From assembly GCA_902785055.1 (NCBI GenBank), contig CACZXG010000019.1, forward strand, positions 1-33,229: a DNA stretch of 33,229 nt, in the 5' to 3' direction. Origin of the DNA: an uncultured Lachnospiraceae bacterium (GTDB lineage Bacteria > Bacillota > Clostridia > Lachnospirales > Lachnospiraceae). Below, one piece after another: positions 16,934 to 25,515 of this stretch; positions within the stretch are counted from its first letter, which is position 1; the number at the start of each line of letters is the position of its first letter. The notes under the pieces were generated by a model. It did no database searches, was not told where the DNA came from, and saw only the letters and a list, made by a program, of their open reading frames with translations. The translations under genes were made by a program, and so were the position numbers.

Positions 16934-17887
16934 CTACTGCTCAAGATCCTTTCCGAACCGGTCCTCCGCCAGAAGCAGAATCCCGATCACGACCATCATA
17001 AACACAGCCATGATGATCGCGGCGGCGGACAGTTTCTGATAATCCAGAGACTGAAATGTGTTATTCATAAAATGCTGCATCATGTACAGAGAATTGTAGG
17101 GATAGTCACCCGTGAGGAGATAGACCTCCCTGAATACCTTAAAGGAATTGATCAATGACATGATTATGACGAACATGATCGTCGAAGAGAGGTATCTTAT
17201 CTTTATCTTCCAGAAGATCTGGCCTTCCGTCGCGCTCTCGAGCCTCGCCACCTCGATCTGGTCTCTGGGTATGCTTGAAAGACCCGACATGAACAGGATC
17301 ATATTGTAGCCCAGATTCTTCCACAGAAACAGCAGTATGATGACGATCGGCGCGAGGTCCGACTTGAGCCAGTCGATCCTGTCAATACCGGCGCGGGTCA
17401 GAAATACATTGACCAGGCCGTTGTAATCGAACAGAACCTGCCATACCAGGATCACGGATGCGATCGGCACCATCATGGGACTGAGGAAAAATGTCCGGAA
17501 GGTACTCTTAAAAGGTATGCGGCTTTCCATGATCACCGCGAGCCACAGAGACAGCACTACCGCCAATGGCACAGCGATCATCGAGAAGAGCAGCGTATTT
17601 CGCGCCGCCAGTGAGAAGGCATTGTTCTGCCACGTGCGGATAAAGTTGTTAAAACCGACATAGTCGTGCTGGACGGGATTATTGATCATGGAATAGTAAA
17701 TGACCACTCCGAAGGGGAGCACAAAGAACAGCCCCACGCCGATCAGACTCGGGGCAAGATACAGCCAGGAGACAGCCCGTCCCCTCCATCTTCTCAGACG
17801 CGCCGACCCGTACTTTTTATCTTCACGGGCCCGGGACGCATTGTCCTTCAGATATCGGTCTAACTTTTTTCCTGCATGTTCACTCAT
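16934..17887 (-). CDS. MalF/CUT1-type ABC transporter permease
   Basis: This 317-residue membrane protein has a basic N-terminal tail, then about six membrane helices starting at WLYLAPSLIGVGLFFVLPF. It matches the first permease of carbohydrate ABC importers. The cytoplasmic loop EVARLESATEGQIFWKIKIRY sits where the EAA motif belongs, but departs from the usual EAAxxDGA...P pattern: Val for Ala, ESA for DGA and Arg for Pro. The start is the ATG at 17887 (GGAGAG 9 nt upstream); the preceding in-frame TTG is less likely. It is the first gene of the five-gene operon. Substrate cannot be told from sequence. Confidence 0.9.
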   Translation of the reverse strand: MSEHAGKKLDRYLKDNASRAREDKKYGSARLRRWRGRAVSWLYLAPSLIGVGLFFVLPFGVVIYYSMINNPVQHDYVGFNNFIRTWQNNAFSLAARNTLLFSMIAVPLAVVLSLWLAVIMESRIPFKSTFRTFFLSPMMVPIASVILVWQVLFDYNGLVNVFLTRAGIDRIDWLKSDLAPIVIILLFLWKNLGYNMILFMSGLSSIPRDQIEVARLESATEGQIFWKIKIRYLSSTIMFVIIMSLINSFKVFREVYLLTGDYPYNSLYMMQHFMNNTFQSLDYQKLSAAAIIMAVFMMVVIGILLLAEDRFGKDLEQ

Positions 17888-17916
17888 CAAATGTTACTCT
17901 CCAAAGTGTCCCTTCA

Positions 17917-17952
17917 ATATGCAAAAGGCGCATATATCAAACTATTTTACCA
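17917..17952 (-). promoter_or_regulatory. Possible promoter and operator of the five-gene transporter operon
   Basis: On the minus strand an extended -10, TGGTAAAAT (17944-17952), lies 57 nt before the first ATG, with no convincing -35. Just downstream is an inverted repeat ATATGC-N7-GCATAT (17917-17935), which would overlap the first transcribed bases. That is a plausible repressor site. Both are weak by-eye calls, but the upstream terminator at 17961-17993 means some promoter must lie in this gap. Confidence 0.4.
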
Positions 17953-17960
17953 CATCATAA

Positions 17961-17993
17961 CAAAAGCAGGCAGGAAAATTCGTTCCTGCCTGC
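17961..17993 (-). terminator. Rho-independent terminator of gpmI
   Basis: A perfect 11-bp stem pairs GCAGGCAGGAA (17966-17976) with TTCCTGCCTGC (17983-17993) around a 6-nt loop. On the minus strand it is followed by TTTTG. It lies 45 nt past the gpmI stop and separates gpmI from the transporter operon. Confidence 0.88.
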
Positions 17994-18037
17994 CTATATA
18001 TTGTGAATTTTGGGTGAATTTTCTTCTCAAAAGCGTA

Positions 18038-19582
18038 TTATTCGCGGATGAGAAGAGATTTTCCGGTCATTTCCTTGGGCTGCTCGTATCCCATGATGTC
18101 GATCAGAGTGGGAACAATGTCCGCCAGAACGCCGCCCTCTCTGAGCCTGACGTTCTCGTGATAGTTCGCCAGGATGAAGGGAACCGGGTTCGTGGTGTGC
18201 GCGGTGTGGGGAGCGCCGGTCTCATAGTTGACCATCTGCTCGCAGTTGCCGTGGTCCGCACAGATAAAGAGAACGCCGTCCTCCTCCTTGATCGCCTCAA
18301 GAGCCTTTCCTACGCACTCGTCGACAACTTCGACGGCCTTGATCGCTGCCGGGAGCACGCCTGTGTGACCGACCATGTCAGGGTTCGCGAAATTGATGAC
18401 GATAACGTCATACTTCTTGGAGTGGATCGCTTCCACAAGTTTGTCAAGAACGCCGTAAGCGCTCATCTCGGGTTTGAGGTCATAAGTGGGAACATCCTTG
18501 GGGGAACGGACCAGGATCCTGTCTTCTCCCTCGTTGGGAACTTCCACGCCGCCGTTGAAGAAGAATGTGACATGCGCGTATTTCTCGGTCTCTGCGATCC
18601 TTGCCTGCTTCATCCCCTTAGCTGCAAGCCACTCGCCGAATGTATTGGTAACGTCGACCTTCTTGAAAGCGACTTCCTTGTTCGGGATGTCGGGATCATA
18701 ATCCTTGAAGCAGACGTACGTGACTTTCTTCCTGGGTCCTCTGTCAAAATATTCAAACTCGTTGTCGCAGAAGCAGTGAGTGATCTCTCTCGCTCTGTCG
18801 GGACGGAAGTTGTAGAAGATGATGGAGTCGCCGTCCTTGATCGTTGTGAGGGGCTTGCCGTCCTTGCAGATCACGGTGGGCTTTACGAACTCGTCGTACT
18901 CACCTCTCTCATAAGAAGCGGTGATAGCCTCGTGGGCGCTCTCCGCCTTAAGGCCTTCGCCCTTGGTCAGAGCGTCGTAAGCGATCTTCACGCGGTCATA
19001 GTTGTTATCTCTGTCCATCGCGTAATAGCGTCCGCTGATCATCGCGATCTGACCTACGCCGATCTCCTTCTCCTTCGCCTCGAGCTGAGCGATAAAATCA
19101 ATGCCGCTCTGAGGAGGAGTATCTCTTCCGTCAAGGAAGCAGTCGACATATACTCTGTCGAGACCGTTCTTCTTGCACATCTCAAGAATAGCGTACAGAT
19201 GAGTAATATGGCTGTGAACGCCGCCGTCGGACAGAAGTCCGTAAATGTGCAGGTCGGAATTCTTCACTTTGCAGTTATTGATCGCTTCGAGGATCTCCGG
19301 ATTCTCGAAAAATACTCCGTCCTGGATCTCCTTGGTGATCCTTGTAAGCTCCTGGTAGACGATCCTGCCTGCGCCCATATTCATGTGTCCGACTTCGGAA
19401 TTTCCCATCTGCCCGTCCGGGAGTCCTACCGCCATACCGCTGGCATATCCCTTAACAAAAGGAACACTCTCCATAAGCCCGCTGACGACCGGAGTGTTTG
19501 CCATGGCAATAGCGTTAGCTTCGGGATTGTCGTTAAGGCCATAGCCATCCAGGATCATTAAAACTACTGGCTTTTGTTTCAT
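18038..19582 (-). CDS. gpmI: 2,3-bisphosphoglycerate-independent phosphoglycerate mutase
   Basis: GpmI interconverts 3- and 2-phosphoglycerate in glycolysis using Mn ions. The 514-residue length is standard. It belongs to the alkaline phosphatase superfamily. The metal residue Asp12 is in MILDGYGL, and the phosphorylated serine is Ser62 in QMGNSEVGHMNMG. DGRDTPP, ISGRYYAMDRD and the C-terminal metal site CADHGNCEQM are intact. The ATG at 19582 has GAGGAG upstream at 6 nt. The 133-bp gap to proB contains no clear terminator, and only a weak TAAAAT box near the start. Confidence 0.98.
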   Translation of the reverse strand: MKQKPVVLMILDGYGLNDNPEANAIAMANTPVVSGLMESVPFVKGYASGMAVGLPDGQMGNSEVGHMNMGAGRIVYQELTRITKEIQDGVFFENPEILEAINNCKVKNSDLHIYGLLSDGGVHSHITHLYAILEMCKKNGLDRVYVDCFLDGRDTPPQSGIDFIAQLEAKEKEIGVGQIAMISGRYYAMDRDNNYDRVKIAYDALTKGEGLKAESAHEAITASYERGEYDEFVKPTVICKDGKPLTTIKDGDSIIFYNFRPDRAREITHCFCDNEFEYFDRGPRKKVTYVCFKDYDPDIPNKEVAFKKVDVTNTFGEWLAAKGMKQARIAETEKYAHVTFFFNGGVEVPNEGEDRILVRSPKDVPTYDLKPEMSAYGVLDKLVEAIHSKKYDVIVINFANPDMVGHTGVLPAAIKAVEVVDECVGKALEAIKEEDGVLFICADHGNCEQMVNYETGAPHTAHTTNPVPFILANYHENVRLREGGVLADIVPTLIDIMGYEQPKEMTGKSLLIRE

Positions 19583-19715
19583 GTGATTCTCCTCATTCCA
19601 ATAATAATAGCAGTTGCTCTCTGTACGTATTTTACTACTTTTATGCGCAATCGGGAAGTACTGCCGACAATTTAACCAAAACAGAAAGCTTAGTCTTCAC
19701 CGGTTTTACGCAGAT

Positions 19716-20507
19716 TTATCTGTGTCCCTTAAAGATCGTTCCGGCAGGCTCGCCGGCCACTACCTTGTAGAGCACATCCGGGTCCTTTCCGTTAGTGACT
19801 ACCGTATCGATTCCCTGCGCAGTAGCCAGGTCAGCGGCCTGTAGCTTGGTGCGCATTCCGCCGGTTCCTCTTCTGGATCCGGCACCGCCCGCCAGTCTGT
19901 ATACGGAATCATCGATCACGTCGATCTGGCGGATCAGCTGCGCGTCTTTGTAGAGCCTGGGGTCTTTGTCAAAAAATCCGTCGATATCGGAGAGGATGAC
20001 AAGTTTATCTGCCTGGCACAGTACGGCAACTACTGCCGAGAGGACGTCGTTATCACTAAAGAGCCTCTCCTCCGATTCGATCTCCGTGTAGCTGACAGAG
20101 TCGTTCTCGTTGACGATAGGGATCACGCCCGATTCAAGAAGCGCGGAGAAAGTATTGCTGAGATTCTCCTTCTTTTCTTCCTGAGTGATGTCCTCGGCGT
20201 TAAGAAGGATCTGTGCGACTGTCTTGTCATAGTAACCGAAGAACTTGTCGTACAGGAACATATTCGCGCACTGTCCCACTGCGGCCGCAGCCTGTTTCAT
20301 CCTCATTGTGGTGGGCTTCTCCTTCATGTGCATCTTATTGGCGCCCACCGCGATCGCGCCTGAGGAGACGAGGATGACTTCATGTCCCATATTCTGGATA
20401 TCCGAAAGGACCATGGCAAGTTTTTCCATTGTCCGAAGATTGCTGTTTCCCAGTTCATTTGTCAATGTCGATGTTCCGACCTTAATCACAATTCTGTCTC
20501 TTTTCAC
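19716..20507 (-). CDS. proB: Glutamate 5-kinase, kinase-only form
   Basis: ProB phosphorylates glutamate in the first step of proline synthesis. The 263-residue protein has the amino-acid kinase fold: VIKVGTSTL near the N-terminus, LVSSGAIAVG, VNENDSVS, FSDNDVLSA, LSDIDGF and GTGGMRTKLQAA. It ends without the C-terminal PUA domain found in the roughly 370-residue E. coli form, as in many Firmicutes. The start is GTG at 20507 with AAAGGA upstream. It lies 33 bp behind the L,D-transpeptidase gene and is probably cotranscribed. No proA is present in the window. Confidence 0.95.
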   Translation of the reverse strand: MKRDRIVIKVGTSTLTNELGNSNLRTMEKLAMVLSDIQNMGHEVILVSSGAIAVGANKMHMKEKPTTMRMKQAAAAVGQCANMFLYDKFFGYYDKTVAQILLNAEDITQEEKKENLSNTFSALLESGVIPIVNENDSVSYTEIESEERLFSDNDVLSAVVAVLCQADKLVILSDIDGFFDKDPRLYKDAQLIRQIDVIDDSVYRLAGGAGSRRGTGGMRTKLQAADLATAQGIDTVVTNGKDPDVLYKVVAGEPAGTIFKGHR

Positions 20508-20540
20508 GATAGATCCTTTCGCAACTTGGTTTACATGCAG

Positions 20541-22034
20541 TTAATAAAATATAATGATCGCCGTTCCTGTATCGACCGCCTCGTAGATATCCCGCGCGGC
20601 GCTCAGCGGAATGTTCACACAGCCGTGAGATCCGTTTCCCTTATAGATGCTGCCGCCGAAGGAGTATCTCCAGGTCGCGTCGTGCAGGCCTTGTCCTTCA
20701 TAGAAAGGCATCCAGTAATTCACTTCCGTCTCATATTCGTCCTCGCCGTTGCCGCCGGTGAGTACGGAAGGGCTCTCCTTATATGCAAGGGGGAAACACC
20801 CTGTCTGAGTCCCGTGATCATTTGTCACGTCACCGGAGACACAGTTGCACTCGGTGTAGACTTCCCCGTCCCTGTAGTACCACACATGCTGTGCGGAGAG
20901 GTCAACTTCTATATATGTTCCGTCGAGATCGTCCACTCCGTTTCTTCTAAGGTAATAGGGGTTGCCCCAGGAGTTCTTCTCCAGATAGACCGGTTCTCTT
21001 GTCACATGGCTTCTGGACTCGATATCTTCCCGGATCTGCTCCGCCTCGTCCTCCTCAAGGATCGTGTAGCCGTAATCATTTCGGGAAGCTTTGACCGTGA
21101 TTTCTCCCCTGAGCGTGGATTCAAATTTCCTTTCAATATAGCGCGTATTATATTTTGCCGCGAGCTCTCCCACGAAGGCTTCGATCTTCTCGTCGTTCAG
21201 CTCCGCTTTCCCGCCTTCTATATCCATGAACAGATTGAAGATGTCCAGAAGATCATATTCTTCCTTTTCATCGCCGAAAGTATATGTGATCCCGGCACCG
21301 GAGAACTCATTTGCAGCATCCCTTTTCTCAATAAGACCTGCATCGTCTCTGTATATCTTCGGTTTCTCACAAAGTTCCCAGGGAAATTCGAAGCTGCGGT
21401 GAAGTCCTTCGTCAGATTCCAATGTCTGTCTGATGCAGTCCCTGACAAAAGCCTGCAGCTGCTGATCCGGGATCTCATTGCCCTGGATCTCCTCCCTGAT
21501 CGCCAGGGCATCCAGATTGCTGTCATAGTAAAGATATGCGTCCTGCGAGGGATATCTTGCCGTCTTCAGAGCATCCGCCCTGACCTGTCTTTCAAAGATT
21601 TCGGTGTTTTCCTGAGGCTGCGCATCGATCGTGCATTCATATCTGTCAAATATACTGCGGAGCACATTTGCATTGCTCTTCTGTTCATTAAGTACGGTCT
21701 GCAGATCGCCGCTCAGTTTCTCCTGATCGATCTCGTAGCCGTAAAAAGAGAGATTTCCCCGCAGGTCCTCATTTTCATTCTCAGTGATGACGATCTCAGA
21801 GTCCTCATACTTGTCGTGAATGAGCTGCAGCGCCGCATCTGCCGACATTCCGTAAACATCTTCGCCGTCCACGTAAGTTCCCTTGAGGAAACCGCTGTTA
21901 TTGCTCTCACAGTAAAACCTGTAACCGTAATAAGTACCCATTCCGAGGATGGCAGAGACTCCGTACATCGCAGCAAACTTAAGCAGGATGTTCTTATTGC
22001 CCGAACGTCTGCTCTTATGTCCAGCATCTATCAT
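20541..22034 (-). CDS. Membrane-anchored L,D-transpeptidase (YkuD domain)
   Basis: This 497-residue cell-wall enzyme would form 3-3 cross-links or attach proteins to peptidoglycan. It has a short basic tail and a membrane segment at about 17-36, followed by a long extracellular region of about 330 residues that includes the peptidoglycan-binding-like repeats common ahead of YkuD domains. The YkuD domain spans about 370-497. Its catalytic motif is SHGCVN (Ser469, His470, Cys472), with the upstream conserved His451 in GLHDA. The ATG at 22034 has AAAGGAGG at 8 nt. The frame is open further upstream, but that lacks a ribosome site. proB follows. Confidence 0.9.
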   Translation of the reverse strand: MIDAGHKSRRSGNKNILLKFAAMYGVSAILGMGTYYGYRFYCESNNSGFLKGTYVDGEDVYGMSADAALQLIHDKYEDSEIVITENENEDLRGNLSFYGYEIDQEKLSGDLQTVLNEQKSNANVLRSIFDRYECTIDAQPQENTEIFERQVRADALKTARYPSQDAYLYYDSNLDALAIREEIQGNEIPDQQLQAFVRDCIRQTLESDEGLHRSFEFPWELCEKPKIYRDDAGLIEKRDAANEFSGAGITYTFGDEKEEYDLLDIFNLFMDIEGGKAELNDEKIEAFVGELAAKYNTRYIERKFESTLRGEITVKASRNDYGYTILEEDEAEQIREDIESRSHVTREPVYLEKNSWGNPYYLRRNGVDDLDGTYIEVDLSAQHVWYYRDGEVYTECNCVSGDVTNDHGTQTGCFPLAYKESPSVLTGGNGEDEYETEVNYWMPFYEGQGLHDATWRYSFGGSIYKGNGSHGCVNIPLSAARDIYEAVDTGTAIIIFY

Positions 22035-22066
22035 ACTTCGCGCCTCCTTTATGTAAATCGAGACTA

Positions 22067-22095
22067 ATATTATCACGATTCCATTACCGCGTAAA
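22067..22095 (-). promoter_or_regulatory. Promoter for the L,D-transpeptidase gene
   Basis: On the minus strand TTTACG (22090-22095) and TAATAT (22067-22072) are 17 nt apart, with a TG just before the -10 (TGATAATAT). The -10 ends 32 nt before the ATG. Confidence 0.6.
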
Positions 22096-22146
22096 TTGTG
22101 TTTTTTTTCGCAAACCGCAGATTTCATGAAATTTTCTCCGCGTATT

Positions 22147-22155
22147 TGTGATAAT
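22147..22155 (+). promoter_or_regulatory. Extended -10 promoter for glutamine synthetase III
   Basis: TGTGATAAT at 22147-22155 fits an extended -10 (TGnGATAAT). No good -35 lies 17 nt upstream. It is 77 nt before the glutamine synthetase ATG and divergent from the transpeptidase promoter. An activator may be needed. Confidence 0.5.
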
Positions 22156-22231
22156 ATGTAACTGTTTTATGAGCAGGCAAAAGACTGTCTTCATAGAGCG
22201 CTTCAAACCAGGATACGGAAGGAGATTATTT

Positions 22232-24325
22232 ATGAGTAATGATACCGGGAAATTTCCGGAGCTCTTCGGCAGCATGGTGTTCAATGAAGATACGATGAAG
22301 GAGCGGCTTTCTCCCAGCTGTTACAAACATTGGAAGAAAAGCGTCAGCGACGGAACTCCCCTTGATATATCGACAGCAAATGAGATCGCGGAGGCCATGA
22401 AGCAGTGGGCTGTTGAAAAGGGAGCCACCCATTATACGCACTGGTTCCAGCCCATGACCGGTGTGACCGCGGAGAAACACGACAGTTTCATTTCTCCCGA
22501 GGAGAAGGGCCGGATCGTGCTTGAGTTCTCCGGCAAAGAACTGGTCCGCGGAGAGCCCGACGCCTCTTCATTCCCGTCCGGCGGTCTTCGCGCCACCTTC
22601 GAGGCCAGAGGATACACAGCCTGGGATCCCACTTCCTTCGCCTTTATTAAGGAAAAGTCTCTGTGCATTCCCACGATCTTCTGCTCCTACTCCGGACACG
22701 CGCTGGACAAGAAGACTCCTCTTCTGCGCTCCATGGATGCTGTGAGCAAACAGGCAGTCCGTATTCTTCGTCTCTTCGGAGATACGACTACCACCAGGGT
22801 CATCGCCCAGGTAGGTGCCGAGCAGGAATACTTTCTGCTTGACAAGAAGCTTTACAAGCAGCGCGAAGACCTGATCATGACCGGCAGGACGCTCTTTGGC
22901 GCCAAGCCTCCCAGAGGGCAGGAACTTGAGGACCACTATTTTGGCGCGATCCGCCCCAGAGTTGCCTCCTTTATGCAGGATCTGGACAATGAGCTCTGGA
23001 AGCTGGGCGTCCTCTCCAAGACCAAGCACAACGAGGTGGCACCTTCCCAGCATGAAATGGCGCCTATTTACAGCGACGCCAACGCCGCCTGTGACCAGAA
23101 CCAGATCACGATGGAGATCATGAAGAAGGTCGCGGACCGCCATGGTCTTGTGTGCCTGCTCCATGAAAAGCCTTTCGACGGCGTCAACGGCTCGGGCAAG
23201 CACGATAACTGGTCCCTGTCTACGGATACCGGAAAGAACCTCTTCAAGCCCGGATCAACTCCCCGGCAGAACGCGCAGTTCCTCCTGTTTCTGACAGCCT
23301 TTATCAAGGGCGTCGATGAATACCAGGATATGCTGCGGGCCACTGTGGCGACCCCCGGCAACGACCACCGTCTCGGCGCGCAGGAAGCGCCGCCCGCTGT
23401 CGTTTCCATTTTCCTCGGTGCTGAGCTGAGCGCTGTTGTAAATTCCATCATTAATGACACGGCTTTGAAAGGCCCCGGCAAGAGGACTCTGGATATCGGC
23501 GTCGATGTCATGCCGCCGATCCCCCAGGACAACACGGACAGAAACCGCACTTCCCCCATGGCCTTTACCGGCAATAAGTTCGAATTCCGTATGCCCGGAT
23601 CCTCGCTATCCATCGCGGGTCCCAACATCGTTCTCAACACCGTCATGGCACACGAACTGATGCAGTTTGCGGATGAACTGGAAAAAGCGGAAGATTTTGA
23701 CGACTGCGTAGCACACCTGATCCGCCGCGAACTGACCGCACACCGCAGGATCATTTTTGACGGCAACGGCTACGATGAGAGCTGGATCGCTGAGGCAAGA
23801 CTCAGAGGCCTCTCCAACTTCTCCACCGCTGTAGATGCGCTTCCCGCTTACATCGCCGAGAAGAACGTCCGTCTCTTTACGGATCACGCCATCTACACGA
23901 GGGAGGAAGTCGACGCCCGCTACAATATCCACGTGGAGAACTACAATGCGACCATCGAGATCGAGGCCCGCACTATGATCGACATGATCCGCAAGGATAT
24001 CCTTCCCGCCGTATCCTCATACGGTGCAGCTCTGTGCAAAGGTCTCGCAGAGCGCAAGGGACTCGGTCTTCCTTTTAAATATGAAGAAAACAATGCCCGC
24101 AACAACTGCATGCTGTCAGACTGCCTGCACGATGCCTGCCTGAAGCTGGAGAAAGATCTCCGGAGTGTCCCCGCTGAGCCTGTAGAGGCGATGCGCTACT
24201 GCCACGACATCCTGGTCCCCGACATGAACGAGTGCAGAAGCTATGCGGACGAACTCGAGACGATCACAAAGAGAAGCGAGTGGCCTTTCCCCACTTACTC
24301 CGATCTTCTTTTCAGCGAGGGTTAA
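22232..24325 (+). CDS. glnN: Glutamine synthetase type III
   Basis: This 697-residue enzyme makes glutamine from glutamate and ammonia using ATP. The length is typical for type III, much longer than the 440-470 residues of type I. The recognisable conserved blocks are GAEQEYFL at 195-202 (metal-binding glutamates), NEVAPSQHEMAP at 267-278, NGSGKHDNWSL at 319-329 and the type III block GNDHRLGAQEAPP at about 376-388. The ATG at 22232 has AAGGAG 9 nt upstream; earlier in-frame codons lack one. The following CDF gene begins 1 nt after the stop, so the two are one transcript. Confidence 0.96.
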   Translation: MSNDTGKFPELFGSMVFNEDTMKERLSPSCYKHWKKSVSDGTPLDISTANEIAEAMKQWAVEKGATHYTHWFQPMTGVTAEKHDSFISPEEKGRIVLEFSGKELVRGEPDASSFPSGGLRATFEARGYTAWDPTSFAFIKEKSLCIPTIFCSYSGHALDKKTPLLRSMDAVSKQAVRILRLFGDTTTTRVIAQVGAEQEYFLLDKKLYKQREDLIMTGRTLFGAKPPRGQELEDHYFGAIRPRVASFMQDLDNELWKLGVLSKTKHNEVAPSQHEMAPIYSDANAACDQNQITMEIMKKVADRHGLVCLLHEKPFDGVNGSGKHDNWSLSTDTGKNLFKPGSTPRQNAQFLLFLTAFIKGVDEYQDMLRATVATPGNDHRLGAQEAPPAVVSIFLGAELSAVVNSIINDTALKGPGKRTLDIGVDVMPPIPQDNTDRNRTSPMAFTGNKFEFRMPGSSLSIAGPNIVLNTVMAHELMQFADELEKAEDFDDCVAHLIRRELTAHRRIIFDGNGYDESWIAEARLRGLSNFSTAVDALPAYIAEKNVRLFTDHAIYTREEVDARYNIHVENYNATIEIEARTMIDMIRKDILPAVSSYGAALCKGLAERKGLGLPFKYEENNARNNCMLSDCLHDACLKLEKDLRSVPAEPVEAMRYCHDILVPDMNECRSYADELETITKRSEWPFPTYSDLLFSEG

Positions 24326-24326
24326 A

Positions 24327-25487
24327 TTGATCACTTTATTATCCAGGTTATTTATTCCGGATCATGAAAAAACCGACCTTCCCGAGGTGAGGCGCCGCTA
24401 TGGCGTCCTCTCGGGAACAGTCGGTATTTTTCTTAATCTGATTCTTTTTGCCGGGAAGCTTTCCGCGGGATTACTTGTCCGCTCAGTCGCGGTCACTGCG
24501 GACGCCTTCAACAACCTCTCCGACGCCGCTTCGAGCGTGATCACTCTGATCGGCTTTAAGCTTGCCGGGAAAAGGGCTGACAGGGATCATCCCTTCGGTC
24601 ACGGCCGGGTCGAGTACATCGCAGGTCTTCTGATCAGCATCTCTATCATAATGGTAGGCGCCGATCTTGCCAAAACTTCGCTTAACAGGATTCTTTTCCC
24701 TGTACAGACTGTGTACTCCCGGGCTGCTGTTGTTGTACTTGCGGCTTCCATTGCCGTCAAACTCTATATGTTTTTCTATAACCGCGATCTGGCTGACCGG
24801 ATCGACAGCGTTGCCCTGCGCTCCACAGCCATGGACTCTGTAAGTGACTGCGCCGCCACTTTCGCTGTCCTCATATGCCAGCTCCTGTCAGCGAATTTCG
24901 GACTTCACCTGGACGGATGGTGCGGACTTGCCGTCTCGCTCTTCATCCTTCACACAGGGATCCGCTCCGCCTTTGACACCGTAAGTCCCCTTCTTGGACA
25001 GGCTCCTGACCCGGCGCTCACCGCCAAGATCGAGGAGATAGTCCTTCACACGGAGGGAATCCTCGATATGCACGACCTCATGATCCACGATTACGGGCCG
25101 GGGCATCAGGTTGTATCCCTTCACGCGGAGATCCCCTCTGACTTCACTCTGGTGCATGCCCATGAGATCATAGACCGCCTGGAGACGAAACTTGACCGGG
25201 AACTCGGCGTCATGAGTGTCATTCATATGGATCCCGTGGACTCTAAAGATCATCAGGCCCATCTTCTCAGGGCCAGAGTGCTCAAGAAGCTCCGTTCCAT
25301 GGATCCCGAAGCGGGATTGCATGATTTCAGGATCCTTCGAGGGGATGATATACCCGTTGTTTCCTTCGACGCGCAGTTTCCTTTTTCCTACAAGGAGACT
25401 GACGAGAGTATTCTTCTTGCCCTTACTGACTATATCAGTCTCGAGCTGCCGGGCTATCAGGCTATCATCCGCGTGGACAGAGTGTGA
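24327..25487 (+). CDS. Cation diffusion facilitator family exporter, probably Mn-type
   Basis: This 386-residue inner-membrane metal/proton antiporter has about six membrane helices and the cytoplasmic C-terminal domain (DLMIHDYGPGHQVVSLHAEI), plus an extra C-terminal region of about 80 residues. The metal site is Asn62-x3-Asp66 in helix 2 (NNLSD) and Asp170-x3-Asp174 in helix 5 (DSVSD). That N/D-D/D pattern is described for Mn exporters, while Zn types use His in helix 5. DHPFGHGRVEY is conserved. The start is inferred to be TTG at 24327, 6 nt after GAGG inside the glutamine synthetase end; longer in-frame starts lie inside that gene. Confidence 0.88.
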   Translation: MITLLSRLFIPDHEKTDLPEVRRRYGVLSGTVGIFLNLILFAGKLSAGLLVRSVAVTADAFNNLSDAASSVITLIGFKLAGKRADRDHPFGHGRVEYIAGLLISISIIMVGADLAKTSLNRILFPVQTVYSRAAVVVLAASIAVKLYMFFYNRDLADRIDSVALRSTAMDSVSDCAATFAVLICQLLSANFGLHLDGWCGLAVSLFILHTGIRSAFDTVSPLLGQAPDPALTAKIEEIVLHTEGILDMHDLMIHDYGPGHQVVSLHAEIPSDFTLVHAHEIIDRLETKLDRELGVMSVIHMDPVDSKDHQAHLLRARVLKKLRSMDPEAGLHDFRILRGDDIPVVSFDAQFPFSYKETDESILLALTDYISLELPGYQAIIRVDRV

Positions 25488-25515
25488 ACCGGCAGAATGT
25501 CAAAATACAGCCCCG

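Noticed and set aside
17876-19561. 561-residue open frame on the plus strand
   Set aside because: Antisense shadow of gpmI, which is intact and certain.
20382-22067. 561-residue open frame on the plus strand
   Set aside because: Antisense shadow of the L,D-transpeptidase and proB.
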